Assembly (NCBI GenBank): GCA_023055425.1
Contig: JALGPY010000003.1
Coordinates: 55,599,891 to 55,663,890 of the forward strand
DNA length: 64,000 bases
Direction of reading: 5' to 3'
Source of the DNA: Linanthus parryae
Lineage: Eukaryota > Streptophyta > Magnoliopsida > Ericales > Polemoniaceae
Shown here: in pieces, positions 1 to 10,862 of the stretch
Numbering within the stretch: position 1 is the first letter of the stretch
Layout: each line of letters starts with the position of its first letter
The notes under the pieces: model-generated
Told to the model about the DNA's origin: nothing
The model's database searches: none
Seen by the model: the letters and a program-made list of their open reading frames with translations, nothing else
Position numbers and translations under genes: made by a program

Positions 1-13
1 GCAACATGAGAAC

Positions 14-1396
14 ATGATTGCAGTCGATATGATTGAACACTTGAAGCAGCTCTTCCAAGAGCAGGCATGGGTTGAACGGTATGAAGTTTCCCGGGCATTG
101 TTCAAGAGTCACTTGGAGGAAGGGAACCCAGTAGGACCGCATGTGTTGCGGATGATCGGTTATCTTGAGAATCTCGATCGCCTAGGGTCCCCGATTGGTC
201 AAGAGTTGACCATGGATCTCATTCTGCAATCGTTGCCGGATAGTTATGGACAGTTCATCATGAACTATAACATGAATGAGATCGCCAAGCCTCTTCCAGA
301 GCTACTTAATATGTTGAGGACAGCTGAACAATCCATCGACAAGGGAAAGGGCAAGACTATAGTGATGGTGCAGAAAGGAAAGGGTAAAAGGTTTGCCTCT
401 ACTTCCAAAGGTAAAGGCAAGGCAATTGCTAAACCTAAGGACACTGCTCTTAAACCTGCTGGTGGCGTGGCCAAAAGCGTGATCAAGGATGATTGTCACT
501 ACTGCAGTCAGCCTGGACACTGGAAGAGGAACTGCCCGAAGTATCTGGAGGATAAAAGGCTTGGGAAAGTGATCCCACAACCACCATGTATTTTTGTTAT
601 AGATGTTAATTTAACTACTTCTTCATCATGGGTATTGGATACTGGATGTGGATCTCATATTTGTCGAAATATGCAGGATATAAGTAGAAGTAGAAGATTA
701 GCAAAAGGAGAGGTGGACTTGCGCGTTGGGAATGGAGTAAGAGTTGCTGCATTGGCTATAGGCGTGTATAGGTTGTCTCTGCCTTCTGCATTAGTATTAG
801 AATTAGATAATTGCTTTTATGTTTCTGCTATGAGTAAGAACATTATTTCCGTATCTTGTTTGGAAAATTCAATAAAGAACAATTGTTGTTCCATTTATTT
901 TGATAGTATTCACTATTGTAGTGCGCAATTATTTAATGGATTATATATCCTTGATCTAAGCTATCCAATCTATAACATAAATACTAAGAGAATTAAAATG
1001 AATGATTTAAATTCTGCTTATCTATGGCATTGTCGTCTAGGCCATATAAATGAGAAACGTGTATCTAGACTCGATAAGGATGGATTTCTAGACTCATTTG
1101 ATTTTGAATCATATGAGACATGTGAGGCTTGTTTGTTAGGAAAGATGACAAAGTCCCCTTTCAACAAGAAAGGCGAAAGGACTAGTGAGCAATTAGAACT
1201 CATACATACTGATGTATGTGGACCGTTTGCTACACCTGCCAGAGGTGGTTATGTCTACTTCATTACATTCACTGACGATTTCAGTAGATATGGATTTGTA
1301 TACCTTATGAAGGTCAAATCCGAATATTTTGAGAAATTCAAGAAATTTAAGAATGAAGTAGAAAAGCAACTTGGCAAAAGTATCAAAGCTCTATGA
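14..1396 (+). pseudogene. Copia F gag C-terminus, protease and integrase N-terminal part
   Basis: This 460-residue open stretch continues from upstream of the window, so its first Met is not a real start. The gag C-terminal helices come first. A basic Gly/Lys linker follows, then a CX2CX4HX4C zinc knuckle (first Cys at residue 161), the protease active site WVLDTG (about residues 206-211), a GAG-pre-integrase block with LWHCRLGH, the CX2C of the integrase zinc finger, and the first part of the integrase core with HTDVCGP. The frame ends at TGA 1394-1396, where relatives have an arginine codon (CGA). This is a C-to-T nonsense change, not a natural terminus. Confidence 0.9.
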
Positions 1397-3671
1397 TCAG
1401 ATCGAGGAGGTGAGTACTTGAGCTAAGAGTTTGATGATTATCTTAGAGAGTATGGGATATTATCTCAACTCACTCCACCCGGAACGCCACAATGGAATGG
1501 CGTATCCGAGAGGAGGAATCGAACCTTGTTAGACATGGTGAGATCTATGATGTGTCTAACAGATCTTCCGTTATCTTTTTGGGGCTATGCTTTAATGTGT
1601 GCAACTTTCACCATTAACCGTGTTCCATCCAAATCAGTCATGAAGACACCACATGAGATGTGGAGTGGGATCCGTCCCACAGTGTCGTTTATGAGGATAT
1701 GGGGCTGCGATGTTTATGTAAAACGTTTACAACCAGACAAACTCGGGCCGAAATCGGATAAGTTTAAGTTTGTAGGATACCCTAAGGAAACTAAGGGCTA
1801 TTACTTCTACAATCCAACCGATAATAAAGTGTTTGTTGCTCGGACCGACGTGTTTCTAGAAAGAGAATTTGTCTCTAAAGAAGCAAGTGGAAGGACTGTA
1901 GAACTTGAAGAAGTTCAAGAACCACAAATTACTGATTCGGTTATGGAACATGAACATGAACCACAAAAAGTTGTGGAGCAACCGGTTCAAGTAACACAAG
2001 AGTTTCGTAGGTCGAGTAGAGTGCGCCAGGAGCCAGAGAGGTATGGAATTCTCGTGACGGAAACTGGTGACACTATGCTCATAGGAGATGAGCCTACTAC
2101 CTATGGAGAGGCCATGCAAGGGTCGGACTCTCAGAAGTGGTTAAAAGCCATGAGATCCGAGATGGAATCCATGTACACAAACCAAGTATGGACTTTGGTG
2201 GACCCACCCCAAGGGGCACGCCCCATAGGGTGCAAATGGGTCTTCAAGAAGAAGACCGACATGGATGGTAATGTATTTACCTATAAGGGCCGATTGGTGG
2301 CTAAAGGATTCAGAAAGATTAATGGTATAGACTATGATGAAACTTTTTCCCCAGTCGCTATGACCATATCCATCCGAATCCTACTTGCAATTGCGGCTTA
2401 CTATGACTATGAGATTTGGCAGATGGATGTCAAAACAACATTCCTTTATGGGAATCTTCTCGAGGATGTGTACATGACACAACCAGAAGGTTTTGTAGAT
2501 CCAGAGCATGCAAATAAAGTCTGTAAGCTTCAACGATCCATTTATGGATTGAAGCAAGCTTCTAGGAGTTGGAATCGACGTTTTGATGAAGCCGTCAAAG
2601 AGTTTCACTTCATCAAGAACGAATATGAGTCTCGTTTCTACAAGAAGGTTAGTGGGAGCTCCGTAGCGTTCCTGGTCTTGTATGTGGATGACATACTACT
2701 CATTGGAAACGACATTCCTATGTTGCAATCAATTGAGGATTGGATAGGAAAGTGTTTCTCAATGAAAGACTTAGGGGAAGCAGCCTATATACTCGGTATA
2801 AAGATCTATAGGGATAGATCTAAGAGGTTGCTAGGCCTGAGTCAAAGTACATATATAGACAACGTGTTCAAACGGTTCAACATGCAAGATTCCAAGAAGG
2901 GATTATTTCCCATGTCACATGGAATTACTCTTTCGAAGAGTGATTGTCCATCCAATAAGATTGAGATGGACCGCATGAGTAAGATCCCCTATGCCTCGGC
3001 CATATGATCTATCATGTACACCATGTTATGTACTAGACCAGAAGTATCATAAACGGTTAAGTATGGCGAGCAGATACCAGTCTAATCCGGGTGAGAGTCA
3101 CTGGATAGTAGTCAAGAATATCCTCAAGTACTTGAGAAGAACTAAGGACGCGTTCTTGATATTTGGAGGTGAGGAAGAGTTGCGTGTAACTGGTTACACG
3201 GATGCAAGCTTCCAAACCGACATAGATGATTTCAGATCGCAATCAGGATTTGTGTATTGCCTAAATGGAGGAGCTGTGAGCTGGAAGAGTTCCAAGCACG
3301 AGACGGTTGCTGATTCTACAACAGAGGCTGAGTATATTGCTGCAAGTGGTGCAGCAAAGGAAGCTGTTTGTATTAGAAAGTTTGTTTCTGAGTTTGGTGT
3401 AGTTCCTAGCATTGAGGATGCCACAATATTGTATTGTGACAACACAGGCGCAATCGCTCAATCTAAGGAACCTAGATCACACCAGAAATCCAAACACGTA
3501 CTCCGGAAGTTCCATCTTATTCGAGAGATTATCGATAGAGGAGATGTGAAGATATGCAAGATTCCTACAGATGATAATCTGGAAGATCCATTCACGAAGC
3601 CGCTTGATCAGCGCAAGCATGAAGAGCACACTAGAGCGATTGGCATACGCGATGCACCAGATTGGCTCTAG
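1397..3671 (+). pseudogene. Copia F integrase core, reverse transcriptase and RNase H (interrupted)
   Basis: The integrase reading continues in frame after the TGA at 1394 with the DRGGEY motif. It meets a second stop (TAA at 1423-1425, where Gln is expected) and then the conserved PPGTPQWNG..ERRNRTLLDMVRSMM block. RT follows, with KARLVAKG-like, SIYGLKQASR and the catalytic LYVDDILL motifs, in the open stretch 1526-3007. A TGA at 3005-3007 replaces a Gly codon in the YASAIGS-like block. A one-base shift near 3050 moves the frame, and RNase H continues in 2991-3671 with TDASFQTD, STTEAEYIA and YCDNTGAI, ending at TAG 3669-3671. No functional polyprotein can be made without suppressing several lesions. 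Confidence 0.9.
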
Positions 3672-3674
3672 TGC

Positions 3675-3685
3675 AAGTGGGAGAC
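3675..3685 (+). other. Polypurine tract of copia F
   Basis: The purine-rich AAGTGGGAGAC lies directly 5' of the LTR terminal TGTTGGAA. This is the expected priming site for plus-strand DNA synthesis in a copia element. Confidence 0.75.
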
Positions 3686-5180
3686 TGTTGGAATAGATGC
3701 CCTAGAGGCAATCTAATTTTAGTATGAATCGACTAGAATAATCATTGTATTATTTATGGAGATATTTAATATAATGAAGTCCTTAGATTTACAAATCGTG
3801 TTGTTTATCTTAAATATCCCTAGTCAAATATAATGATTAAGAGGAGGATCATCTATAGACTAGTATGGGGTTGGATTGATATGGAGATATCACGATCCAA
3901 CACATGAGTATGTATTAGGAGTAATGACATATTGGATTGACCCAAATCCGAGAAGGCTACATACAAGTTATGTAAAATCACAAGCGCTTCTCGCGGTGAT
4001 AGGATATTATCATCCTTAGACTTGAAGTCACTAGATCCTCTAGTTGTGGAATATTGTGCTTTGACAACGTCAAACGCTACTCCGTAACTGGGTAGTTATA
4101 AAAGCGCATGTTGGGAACAATAAGAAGCAAGCATAGAGATGGTGAGTAATGTAGATAAGATTTGTCCCTCCAACATAACTGGAGCAAATATCCGAGGCAA
4201 CTCGAGGGATGGGGCCTATTGAATGTCTGGCCAGATTCATATGAATCAATATGGGGATATTGATGTCATATGCATGGATATGGCTATTCCCAAGATTGAG
4301 AAACATGGATTGGATATACGAGTGTGACTTGTATGTCTCGTGTCCAATCCGGATAATGAGACAAAGGGATGCGATAATAAGATCACAAGGTTTGTCAAGA
4401 TGACTATTTCTATTAATTGGGTGGCATGGATGTGTTGCTAGACACCGCTCCATGTTTGTAAATAGTTACTACCAATTAAGTAGAAACCTATGGGGTCACA
4501 CGCCATATGGATATAATTGGAAAAGAGACTTAATTAATAGAGATTAATTAAAAGGATCATATTGCAACAAGTTGCTAACTTAGTAGGACTAATTAGCAAA
4601 TAACACTAGTCCAGATATGGATATGATTAGTATTGGACCCTTTATGGAAACAACTAGGAGTAGTTGGACTATATAAAGGAACTCCTTCGTTCCCTCTCAA
4701 GACATGTTATTTCATAACACATATTGAGAGGAGAGAGAAGAGTTGAGAGCAAGCAAGGCAAGAGGCGTCCGCCCCTTACCCGCCGCCCCAAACCCGTCGG
4801 CCACACAAGGAGGCCGAACTCCTCCTTGTGGCTTCGTTGCGTGATTACTTTGTCTCTTTCCTCCGTCCTAGCTAGCACAAGAAGGTTGGAAGGTCCAATT
4901 CTCTATCCTAGGCGTGGATCAACCGTAGAGAACGTGACATTATTCACGTTTGAAGTCATCAAAGGAGAACCCAAAGGTAATCACATATTAATCCTTTACT
5001 ATCGTTATGAGTTCTTGACTTGTGATCCTTGGAGGAATTTGAACGGAATAATTATCTTCTTCCGCTGAGATTCCATGTTCAAAACCCTACACATACTACT
5101 CTCAAACAAGTTACCTCACGAGCTCAAGTAGAGATGACACTTGAGCTCATGAGTACAAACTTTATTCAACAATTCCTACA
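3686..5180 (+). repeat. 3' LTR of copia F
   Basis: The LTR begins TGTTGGAA just after the polypurine tract and ends TTCCTACA, an 8-bp terminal inverted repeat with one mismatch and the canonical TG...CA ends. Length is about 1,495 bp, long for a copia LTR. A TATA box at 4670-4676 marks the likely U3/R transition. ORFs that cross the LTR, such as 4724-5068, have no recognisable protein similarity. Only one LTR is visible in the window. Confidence 0.85.
4670..4676 (+). promoter_or_regulatory. TATA box in the LTR of copia F
   Basis: TATATAA stands about 30 bp upstream of a CT-rich stretch (around 4700) suitable for transcription start. In the 5' LTR this motif would drive genomic RNA. In this 3' copy it points out into the flanking remnant. 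Confidence 0.55.
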
Positions 5181-5690
5181 TGAATGCCCAAATTGGCCAT
5201 TCAACAATCTCAGTTATTGAAGAACATCTTCTTTGTATTGCCAATGATGTTCTTGTTGCTTCCCGAAATAAAGAAGTCATCAACTTACAAACAGACTACT
5301 ACGTAGCGTTTGTGAGTGTTCTTACTTTAAGCACATTTATCACACTAATTTATGTTAAAACCCCATGAAATCATAGCTCTATCAAACACCTCGTGCCATT
5401 GTTTCCAAGCTTGTTTTAGTCCAAACAAGAATTTAACAAGTCAACAAACTGTAGCTTCTTGTCCCGGACAACAAACCCTTCCGGTTTTTTCCATATAGAT
5501 TTTCTCGTTCTACAATTCCGCCTCTTAACATCCATTTTGTAGATCTCGATCTTGAACAAAGCCGCTATAGCTATTAACACTTGTATCAAGGTTATGCGAG
5601 TGAGTTACCGGGTTATATTGATCCATTTATGACACACCTTGAAAACCCAAATGTTTATAAAGCAATTCATTCATCAATCAGAAACGAGCT
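5181..5690 (-). pseudogene. Degenerate copia reverse transcriptase remnant 'G'
   Basis: Read on the minus strand from about 5690 down to 5181, frame-shifting fragments follow the copia RT order: a PVT..IT block, then KIYMEKPEGFVV, then FGLKQAW with QWHE, then VCL.VDD with a following SNK motif, and finally a piece like MKDLG. Stops and small indels break every frame. The last recognisable codons stop exactly at the F LTR boundary (5180/5181), as expected if F inserted into this older element. The rest of G is not visible. Confidence 0.75.
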
Positions 5691-5753
5691 GAACCCGTCC
5701 AACCCATCCGTTTGACACCTATACATGTATTTATTAATTGAGCAATCTAATTG

Positions 5754-5989
5754 GGGAGAAAGTATTCATTGGGTCTAGCCCCACCACGCAGGCATGCCAC
5801 AGTGGTGGGGCTAGCCCCACCACGCAGGTAGTTTCTCCTAATTGGATGGCGCGCCCCACCACGCAGGCATGCCACAGTGGTGGGGCTAGCCCCAATGAAT
5901 AGTTTCTCCTAATTGGATGGCGCGCCCCACCACGCAGGCATGCCACAGTGGTGGGGCTAGCCCCAATGAATAGTTTCTCCTAATTTTTT
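5754..5989. repeat. 71-bp minisatellite with an internal hairpin
   Basis: Two full units start at 5848 and 5919 (GGCGCGCC to GGCGCGCC, period 71 bp), preceded by a variant partial unit from about 5757. Each unit contains the perfect 10-bp inverted repeat GCCCCACCAC / GTGGTGGGGC around a 14-base loop. Units also share AGTTTCTCCTAATT, which became the LINE target duplication. The first unit is rearranged: its CTAGCCCCACCACGCAGG part is fused directly to the AGTTTCTCC part. No protein-coding meaning is evident. Confidence 0.85.
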
Positions 5990-6046
5990 TTTTTGGTCAA
6001 CCAGTATTGTATTAAAAAACCAAAACCCAACTCAAAACAAAATACA

Positions 6047-8745
6047 TCAGCCTCCATCATCATTTACATGAGATTCATCATTGACTAGCATTCTATCACT
6101 TTCTAGCAAACTATTCAGACTCTCACTGTCTTCTTTTGCCAAAGGAATTTTGATGATCTTTTTGGTGGCTAGTTTTGCCAACCAGTCAGCCCCCTTGTTG
6201 GCTTCTCTCTTCACCCATGCCAACCTCAGATTTAGCTGTTTAACAAGCTCCTGCACATCATGTACTAGGTCAATCACATCCTTGTCTGGTGGTATCTTCT
6301 TTTTCACCAAGAGAACAGCTCTTTGGCAATCTGTTTCTATTATGCATTGGCTTGAGAGATTTTTTGTAAGGCAACAACCCCATCTTATAGCTTGTAACTC
6401 AGCACTTAGAGCATCATTTTCCATACTTCTGTTGACCCATAAATTCTCTAGCTCTCCTTTCTCATTTCTGCAAATTGCTGACATTGTACTGCATCTAGAC
6501 ACCTTGTTCCAGGCTGCATCTATATTAAGTTTGAGGGAATTAGCATCTGGGGGTCTCCATTGTATTGTACCTGGGGTTTTGTGAGGCTTTTCTGGTTCTT
6601 CTTCTTTATCCACTGTCTTCATAGTCTTGATGAAGGCCCTCCTCCAGGCATTAGCATTATCCAGAACCTGAGAAGGATTGAGCTGCTCTGAGTTGAAGAT
6701 GAAGTTGTTTCTTGCTACCCGAATTTCCCAGCATATGAACACCACTCTTTCCATGTAGTCAGCAGGGACCAAATGATTCTTCTTTAACTGGTCCATTTGA
6801 AGATTCCATCCATTTACACAACCTATCTCTTTTAGATCCTCCACTCTGAGTAGTCCAGAAGCAAACCAAATAGGTGCATTCCATGAGCATTGAAACAGAG
6901 AGTGTTCTATTGTTTCTTGAGCTTTAAGGCAAATGGGGCAGAAACTAGTTTCTGAACATTTTCTTCTTGCCAAATTAGCTCTTGTAGGTAATATATTATT
7001 GACTACCCTCCACCAAAAATGCTTCAGTTTTGGTGGAAGGATCCATTTCCAGATTGTATGCAAGTCTTTACCATCACTGATACTAGAACAACTAAGTTTT
7101 TCTGCACCCTTCTTCTTCTTCCTCTTAGCTTCTGCAAATATTCTTGCTGCTGTCTTGTAGCCAGATTTCACAGTGTACTCCCCAGATTTTTTCCATATCC
7201 AAACTTTCTTGTCAATTTCATTATTCCAAGGTAAAACATGTGTTAGGATATTACTTGCTGCTCTCTGATCAAACATGTTGATTATAATTTGTACCCTCCA
7301 GCTTTTTAGATGGCTATTCACTAACTCATCCACCTTTAACTCCTCATTCACAGGATTTTGCTTGCAATGTTCTTTCAAATCCATGTGCTCATGTAACCAT
7401 TTATCTTTGAAAACTCTTACCTTTGTGCCAGAGCAGACTTTCCACTTAGAATCAGCCTCCAACAGAACCTTAGTCTTCATCAGATCTTTCCAAATTTTGC
7501 AGCTGCTAGGACTAGATCTAGCTTCCCAAAAGCTCTCGTTAGGGTGATACAGAGCTTTGAAGACTTTAGAGACTATTAGATCTTCATCTGTTGCTATTCT
7601 CCACCCTTTCTTGGCTAACATAGCATAATTGTTGGTTTTGAAATCCTTAAAGCCTAAGCCTCCCTCACTTTTACTTGTAGTTACTTTCTCCCAAGCTAGC
7701 CAATTTAACTTTCTTGCTTCAGGATCATTCCCCCACCAGAACTTCCTCACATCACTTGTTAGTTGATTGTGTAGGTACATAGGCAGGAGAATGGTTGACA
7801 TTAAATAGCTAGGAGTGGCTTGGATTATTGCTTTAATCATGACTTCCTTACCACCATTTGATGGTAGTAAGCTCTTCCATCCCTTCAAGTGCTTCATTAC
7901 TCTCTCCATTAGAGTACCAGTAGCTTTCCTCCTATTCTTCCCCCAAAAGATAGGAATCCCAAGATATATTGCATCATCTTGGAGCTTTGGTAAATTCAGT
8001 ATATCTTCCATCTTCTTTTGTGTCTCTTGTGTGGCACTTTGAGATATAATGAAGCTTGACTTTTGTACATTCATCTTTAGTCCTGAATCTGCGCCAAAAG
8101 CTTTTAATAAATTCATGAATTCTGTAACTTCTTGGGGGTCTGCTTTGAGGAAGAACATAACATCATCAGCAAAGCTTAAATTTGTTATAGTAGGTCCATT
8201 TGGGAGAGTAAAACCTGCCAGTCTTCCTTGTTGTACACCATCCTCCAAATTCTTGGCTAACACATCCATGGCAATCACAAAGAGATAAGGGGAGAGTGGG
8301 TCCCCTTGTCTCAACCCCCTATTGGGGGTAATATCTTCTATGTCCCTTCCATTTAGACTGAGTTTATACCTTACTGTGTTGATACATTGTGCCATTAACT
8401 GACACCATTTGGTGCTAAACCCCAACTTTTGGAAGATCATCAATAGGTAGTTCCAATTCAACATATCATATGCCTTATTGAGATCTACTTTCAGCACCAC
8501 ATTACTATGATCTTTGCTTTTATCCTTTTGAATGTGATGTATAAGGGTACTAGCAATCATAATATTATCATGAATGCATCTCTTTGGGACAAAAGGCAGA
8601 TTGTGTTGGGGAGATAATGGTGGTAAGCAAAGGTTTAAGTCTATTGGCTAAAATCTTGGAAATGACTTTGTATTTGAAGTTACAAAGACCAATTGGTCTG
8701 AAGTGGTTTGGAAGTTCATGGAATTTGACTTTTGGGAGGAGTCAA
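6047..8745 (-). pseudogene. LINE ORF2 3' part: reverse transcriptase, zf-RVT and RNase H
   Basis: The open stretch 8560 to 6047 (837 codons from the first Met) starts inside RT, with KVDLNKAYD, GLRQGDPLSPYLF and the catalytic SFADD (about residues 129-133). The RT thumb and connection follow. A zf-RVT region lies near residues 480-560, and an RNase H (RVT_3) domain starts with LNIDAAWN near residue 680 and contains the AELQAI, ETDCQ and NKGADWLA motifs. Upstream, 8590-8745 still encodes the preceding RT block (PKVKF, FRPIGLCNF, KVISKILANRL). A single extra base in the run around 8590-8594 puts it out of frame. Only this frameshift and the missing 5' half disable the ORF, so the insertion is fairly young. 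Confidence 0.9.
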
Positions 8746-8764
8746 ATTCCCAAAAGTCAAATTC
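8721..8764. repeat. 17-bp inverted repeat at the LINE inversion junction
   Basis: The arms 8721-8737 (GAATTTGACTTTTGGGA) and 8748-8764 (its exact reverse complement) flank a 10-bp spacer. They lie where the minus-strand ORF2 half meets the plus-strand ORF1 half. The right arm looks like a short extra copy of the ORF2 sequence of the left arm, so it probably formed during joining of the two cDNA ends. Confidence 0.8.
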
Positions 8765-8880
8765 TAAAGAGGTGAGCATCTTCTGGGTGATTCTACCCTG
8801 TTTTCTCCTACTAGATTAGGGTCCCTGAATAAGAACATACCATCACTCGATTGGTACAGTTTCTGAAATCATACCAGAAA

Positions 8881-10537
8881 ATGACACAAGCTAAACCATT
8901 CACGCTAGATCTCGACGACGATCCGGAGGCGTTACTACAACTCCAAAATTACACCCTCATCGGGAAACTGCTTGGAACAAAAACCCTATCAGCGAAGACG
9001 ATGAAGGCCATTACTCTGGGGATCTGGAAACCCAGAGGAGAGGTACTGGTTGATGTGTATGATACCAACAAATTTGTCTTCCATTTCGCTGATACTGAAG
9101 ATTTTGAAAGAGCCTGGAGACAGCGGCCATGGCTTTTGGGTACCAAATTGCTAGTCCTTTCAAAGTGGAAGGTGGGTAAAGCTCTAAGCCTTGTCGATTT
9201 CAAGACATGTCCATTTTGGATTCAGATCAGAGGCTTGCCTCAAGAGAAAATCTCAAAAGGCAACGCTGAAAGAATAGGAGGAAGGATTGGAGAGTTTTTT
9301 GGAGGAAGTTGAAGACGGTGACGGAGCTCTCTACCAGCGGCTGCTACTCCGAATCAGAGTGGAAATCAACATCGAAGAACCACTCCCCAGTGGTTTCTTC
9401 CTCAAACATCAGGGCGAAAAGGATAGCTGGGTTAAGTTTCGGTATGAAAAGTTAGGTGAGTACTGCCATAGATGTGATTGCTTAGGTCACATAGATGTCC
9501 AATGCAAGCGAGTTACTAGAGAAGAATCAATGGCAGCAAGAAAAACCCCCAATCTCCGGGCAGATTTTAACATAGCAGACGAACGCCGGCGACAACTGAG
9601 AGAGATCACCGGAAAAGGAACGGCGAATACACCGAATCAAAACCTGAGCAGGGAAGGACAAAGCTCGCACGGAATAGAACACGTGGCGGAAGCTGATTGT
9701 ATCAGGACAATATCGGGTACGAATGAAATCAACGCGTATGGTATCGCATCCAAGGGCTATGATGGCGAACACGTGGAAGAGGAGGTTTCCGCCGTTCTAA
9801 GCAAAGATAAGGGGATAATGAGTGTCAACCCTAATTCGGAGGAGACGATCGGGTCAGATCAATACTTCGTGGAAGAACCCCCGGAAAGCCCACCCGGCTC
9901 TATCGGGTCAAGCACTGGACAGAAGACGGGCGGCCCGACTCATAATACAACTAATATTGGGCTACAAGATAGTTTGGGCCACGAGTGCAGTATGTTGAAG
10001 CCAATTATCACAACACGAAATGTGCTCTGTAATCAGCCCATAGCTACAAGCTCAACCCTGGAGATTACAAATGATATATCTCCTTCCCAAATTAACCCCT
10101 ACAGAGACATACATATTACAACTTTGTTTAAGAAATTCATGTCTCTAAAACGGAGAAGGGAAGAGGAAGAAGAAAGGGAAGAACAAACCCTAATACAGAA
10201 GAAATACAAACCAACAGAAGGGTTAGAAATGGTGATTCATCAAAGCACGAATCAACAGAAGGACGAAGAGGAGTCAGCAAGCAAGAAAGACATGATGGAA
10301 AACCTCAAATACATAGAGGCAGTGCACAAAGAGCAGAGAGAAAGGATTGTAAGAAAGGGAAGGGCTCGGAAAATCTCAAAAGGGGATTCTGCGGTTCTGT
10401 TCCCTCCAACAAGAATTGGGGAGTTTGAACGAAGACTGAACCTAATGTTTGTGGAAGGTATGACTGAAATCTCTAATTCACTCTCTATGTCAAAGGGTGC
10501 GGTGACTGACCCTAAACAGCCACAAACTCCATGTTAG
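8881..10537 (+). pseudogene. LINE ORF1 (DUF4283 / CCHC type), one frameshift
   Basis: ORF1 starts at ATG 8881 (MTQAKPF). It has a DUF4283-like RNA-binding region: a WKPRGEV-like strand, then DFERAWRQRPW, then CPFWIQIRGLP. The frame breaks at 9295-9300, where a T6 run appears to have gained one base. Reading continues from 9287 in the next frame with EYCHRCDCLGHIDVQC, a CX2CX4HX4C knuckle typical of plant L1 ORF1. A long charged C-terminus follows, ending at TAG 10535-10537. The stop overlaps the ORF2 start codon. This half is inverted relative to the LINE 3' end. Confidence 0.85.
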
Positions 10538-10604
10538 TCATCAGTTGGAACTGTCAGGGGTTGGGACGACTCCTGACAGTCCAGCAATTACGAGGGTTGC
10601 AAAC
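10531..10604 (+). pseudogene. LINE ORF2 N-terminus (endonuclease start), truncated
   Basis: ATG 10531 overlaps the ORF1 stop (ATGTTAG). It begins an endonuclease-like N-terminus, MLVISWNCQGLG, the conserved first strand with the catalytic Asn of plant L1 AP endonucleases. After about 24 codons the sequence runs into the target duplication at 10605. The remainder of the endonuclease is absent. Confidence 0.8.
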
Positions 10605-10618
10605 AGTTTCTCCTAATT

Positions 10619-10862
10619 GGGCAAGTACTTAAGAAATTATAATCGGACCAGTAATCATTTTTGAGATTCTGAGTCGGGCCCAAAACTGTCCGCCCAATGT
10701 ACCCGGTCCATTATATTTCTGGGGTGCAGCACAAGAAAACCCCCCCAGCCCCAATTCTCCCAAAGTATATTTTCGTCTCGCAACACTTCAGACTCCAAGT
10801 TCACCTTTCGTTTCGCCAAATTCACCTCTCGATCTCTGGATAGTTTCTCTCCTCTTGATCAG
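10619..10862 (+). promoter_or_regulatory. Promoter and first (untranslated) exon of the proteasome beta-5 gene
   Basis: Only about 240 bp separate the LINE from the end of the proposed first exon. The stretch holds a GGGCCC palindrome in CGGGCCCAAA (site II-like, common in plant housekeeping promoters, near 10676). A weak TATA-like TTATATTT is at 10711-10718. A CT- and C-rich leader follows, ending at CTTGATCAG | GTAAAAT (donor at 10863). A 5' UTR intron, 10863-11111, ends in TTTTGACAG. The transcription start is not visible directly; I infer it near 10740. Confidence 0.5.

Larger units (their letters stand above)
1..5180 (+). mobile_element. Ty1/copia LTR retrotransposon 'F', 5' part outside window
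   Basis: The window opens inside the gag of a copia element. Reading along the plus strand there are the gag C-terminus with a CCHC knuckle, aspartic protease, GAG-pre-integrase, integrase, reverse transcriptase and RNase H, then a polypurine tract and a 3' LTR. The order protease-integrase-RT-RNase H is diagnostic of Ty1/copia. The element is dead: two in-frame stops interrupt integrase, another stop interrupts the RT/RNase H junction, and there is a frameshift near 3050. The 5' LTR lies upstream of the window, so target duplications and LTR divergence cannot be measured. The right end abuts an older copia RT remnant exactly at 5181, so F inserted into that element. Confidence 0.93.
5972..10618 (-). 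mobile_element. L1-type LINE with 5' inversion, 14-bp target duplication
   Basis: Identical AGTTTCTCCTAATT copies at 5972-5985 and 10605-10618 flank the element. A run of T from about 5984 to 5994 is the poly(A) tail of a minus-strand insertion. From the tail up to about 8745 the minus strand encodes the 3' part of ORF2. From about 8765 to 10604 the plus strand encodes ORF1 and the first codons of ORF2. The two halves face each other, with the middle of ORF2 missing (endonuclease after about 24 codons, and the start of RT). This is the expected product of twin priming. The element lies about 120 bp upstream of the proposed TATA-like motif of the proteasome gene. Confidence 0.9.

Noticed and set aside
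4724..5068. 114-residue ORF in the LTR of copia F
   Set aside because: Lies in the R/U5 part of an LTR with no protein similarity; LTR ORFs of this size arise by chance.
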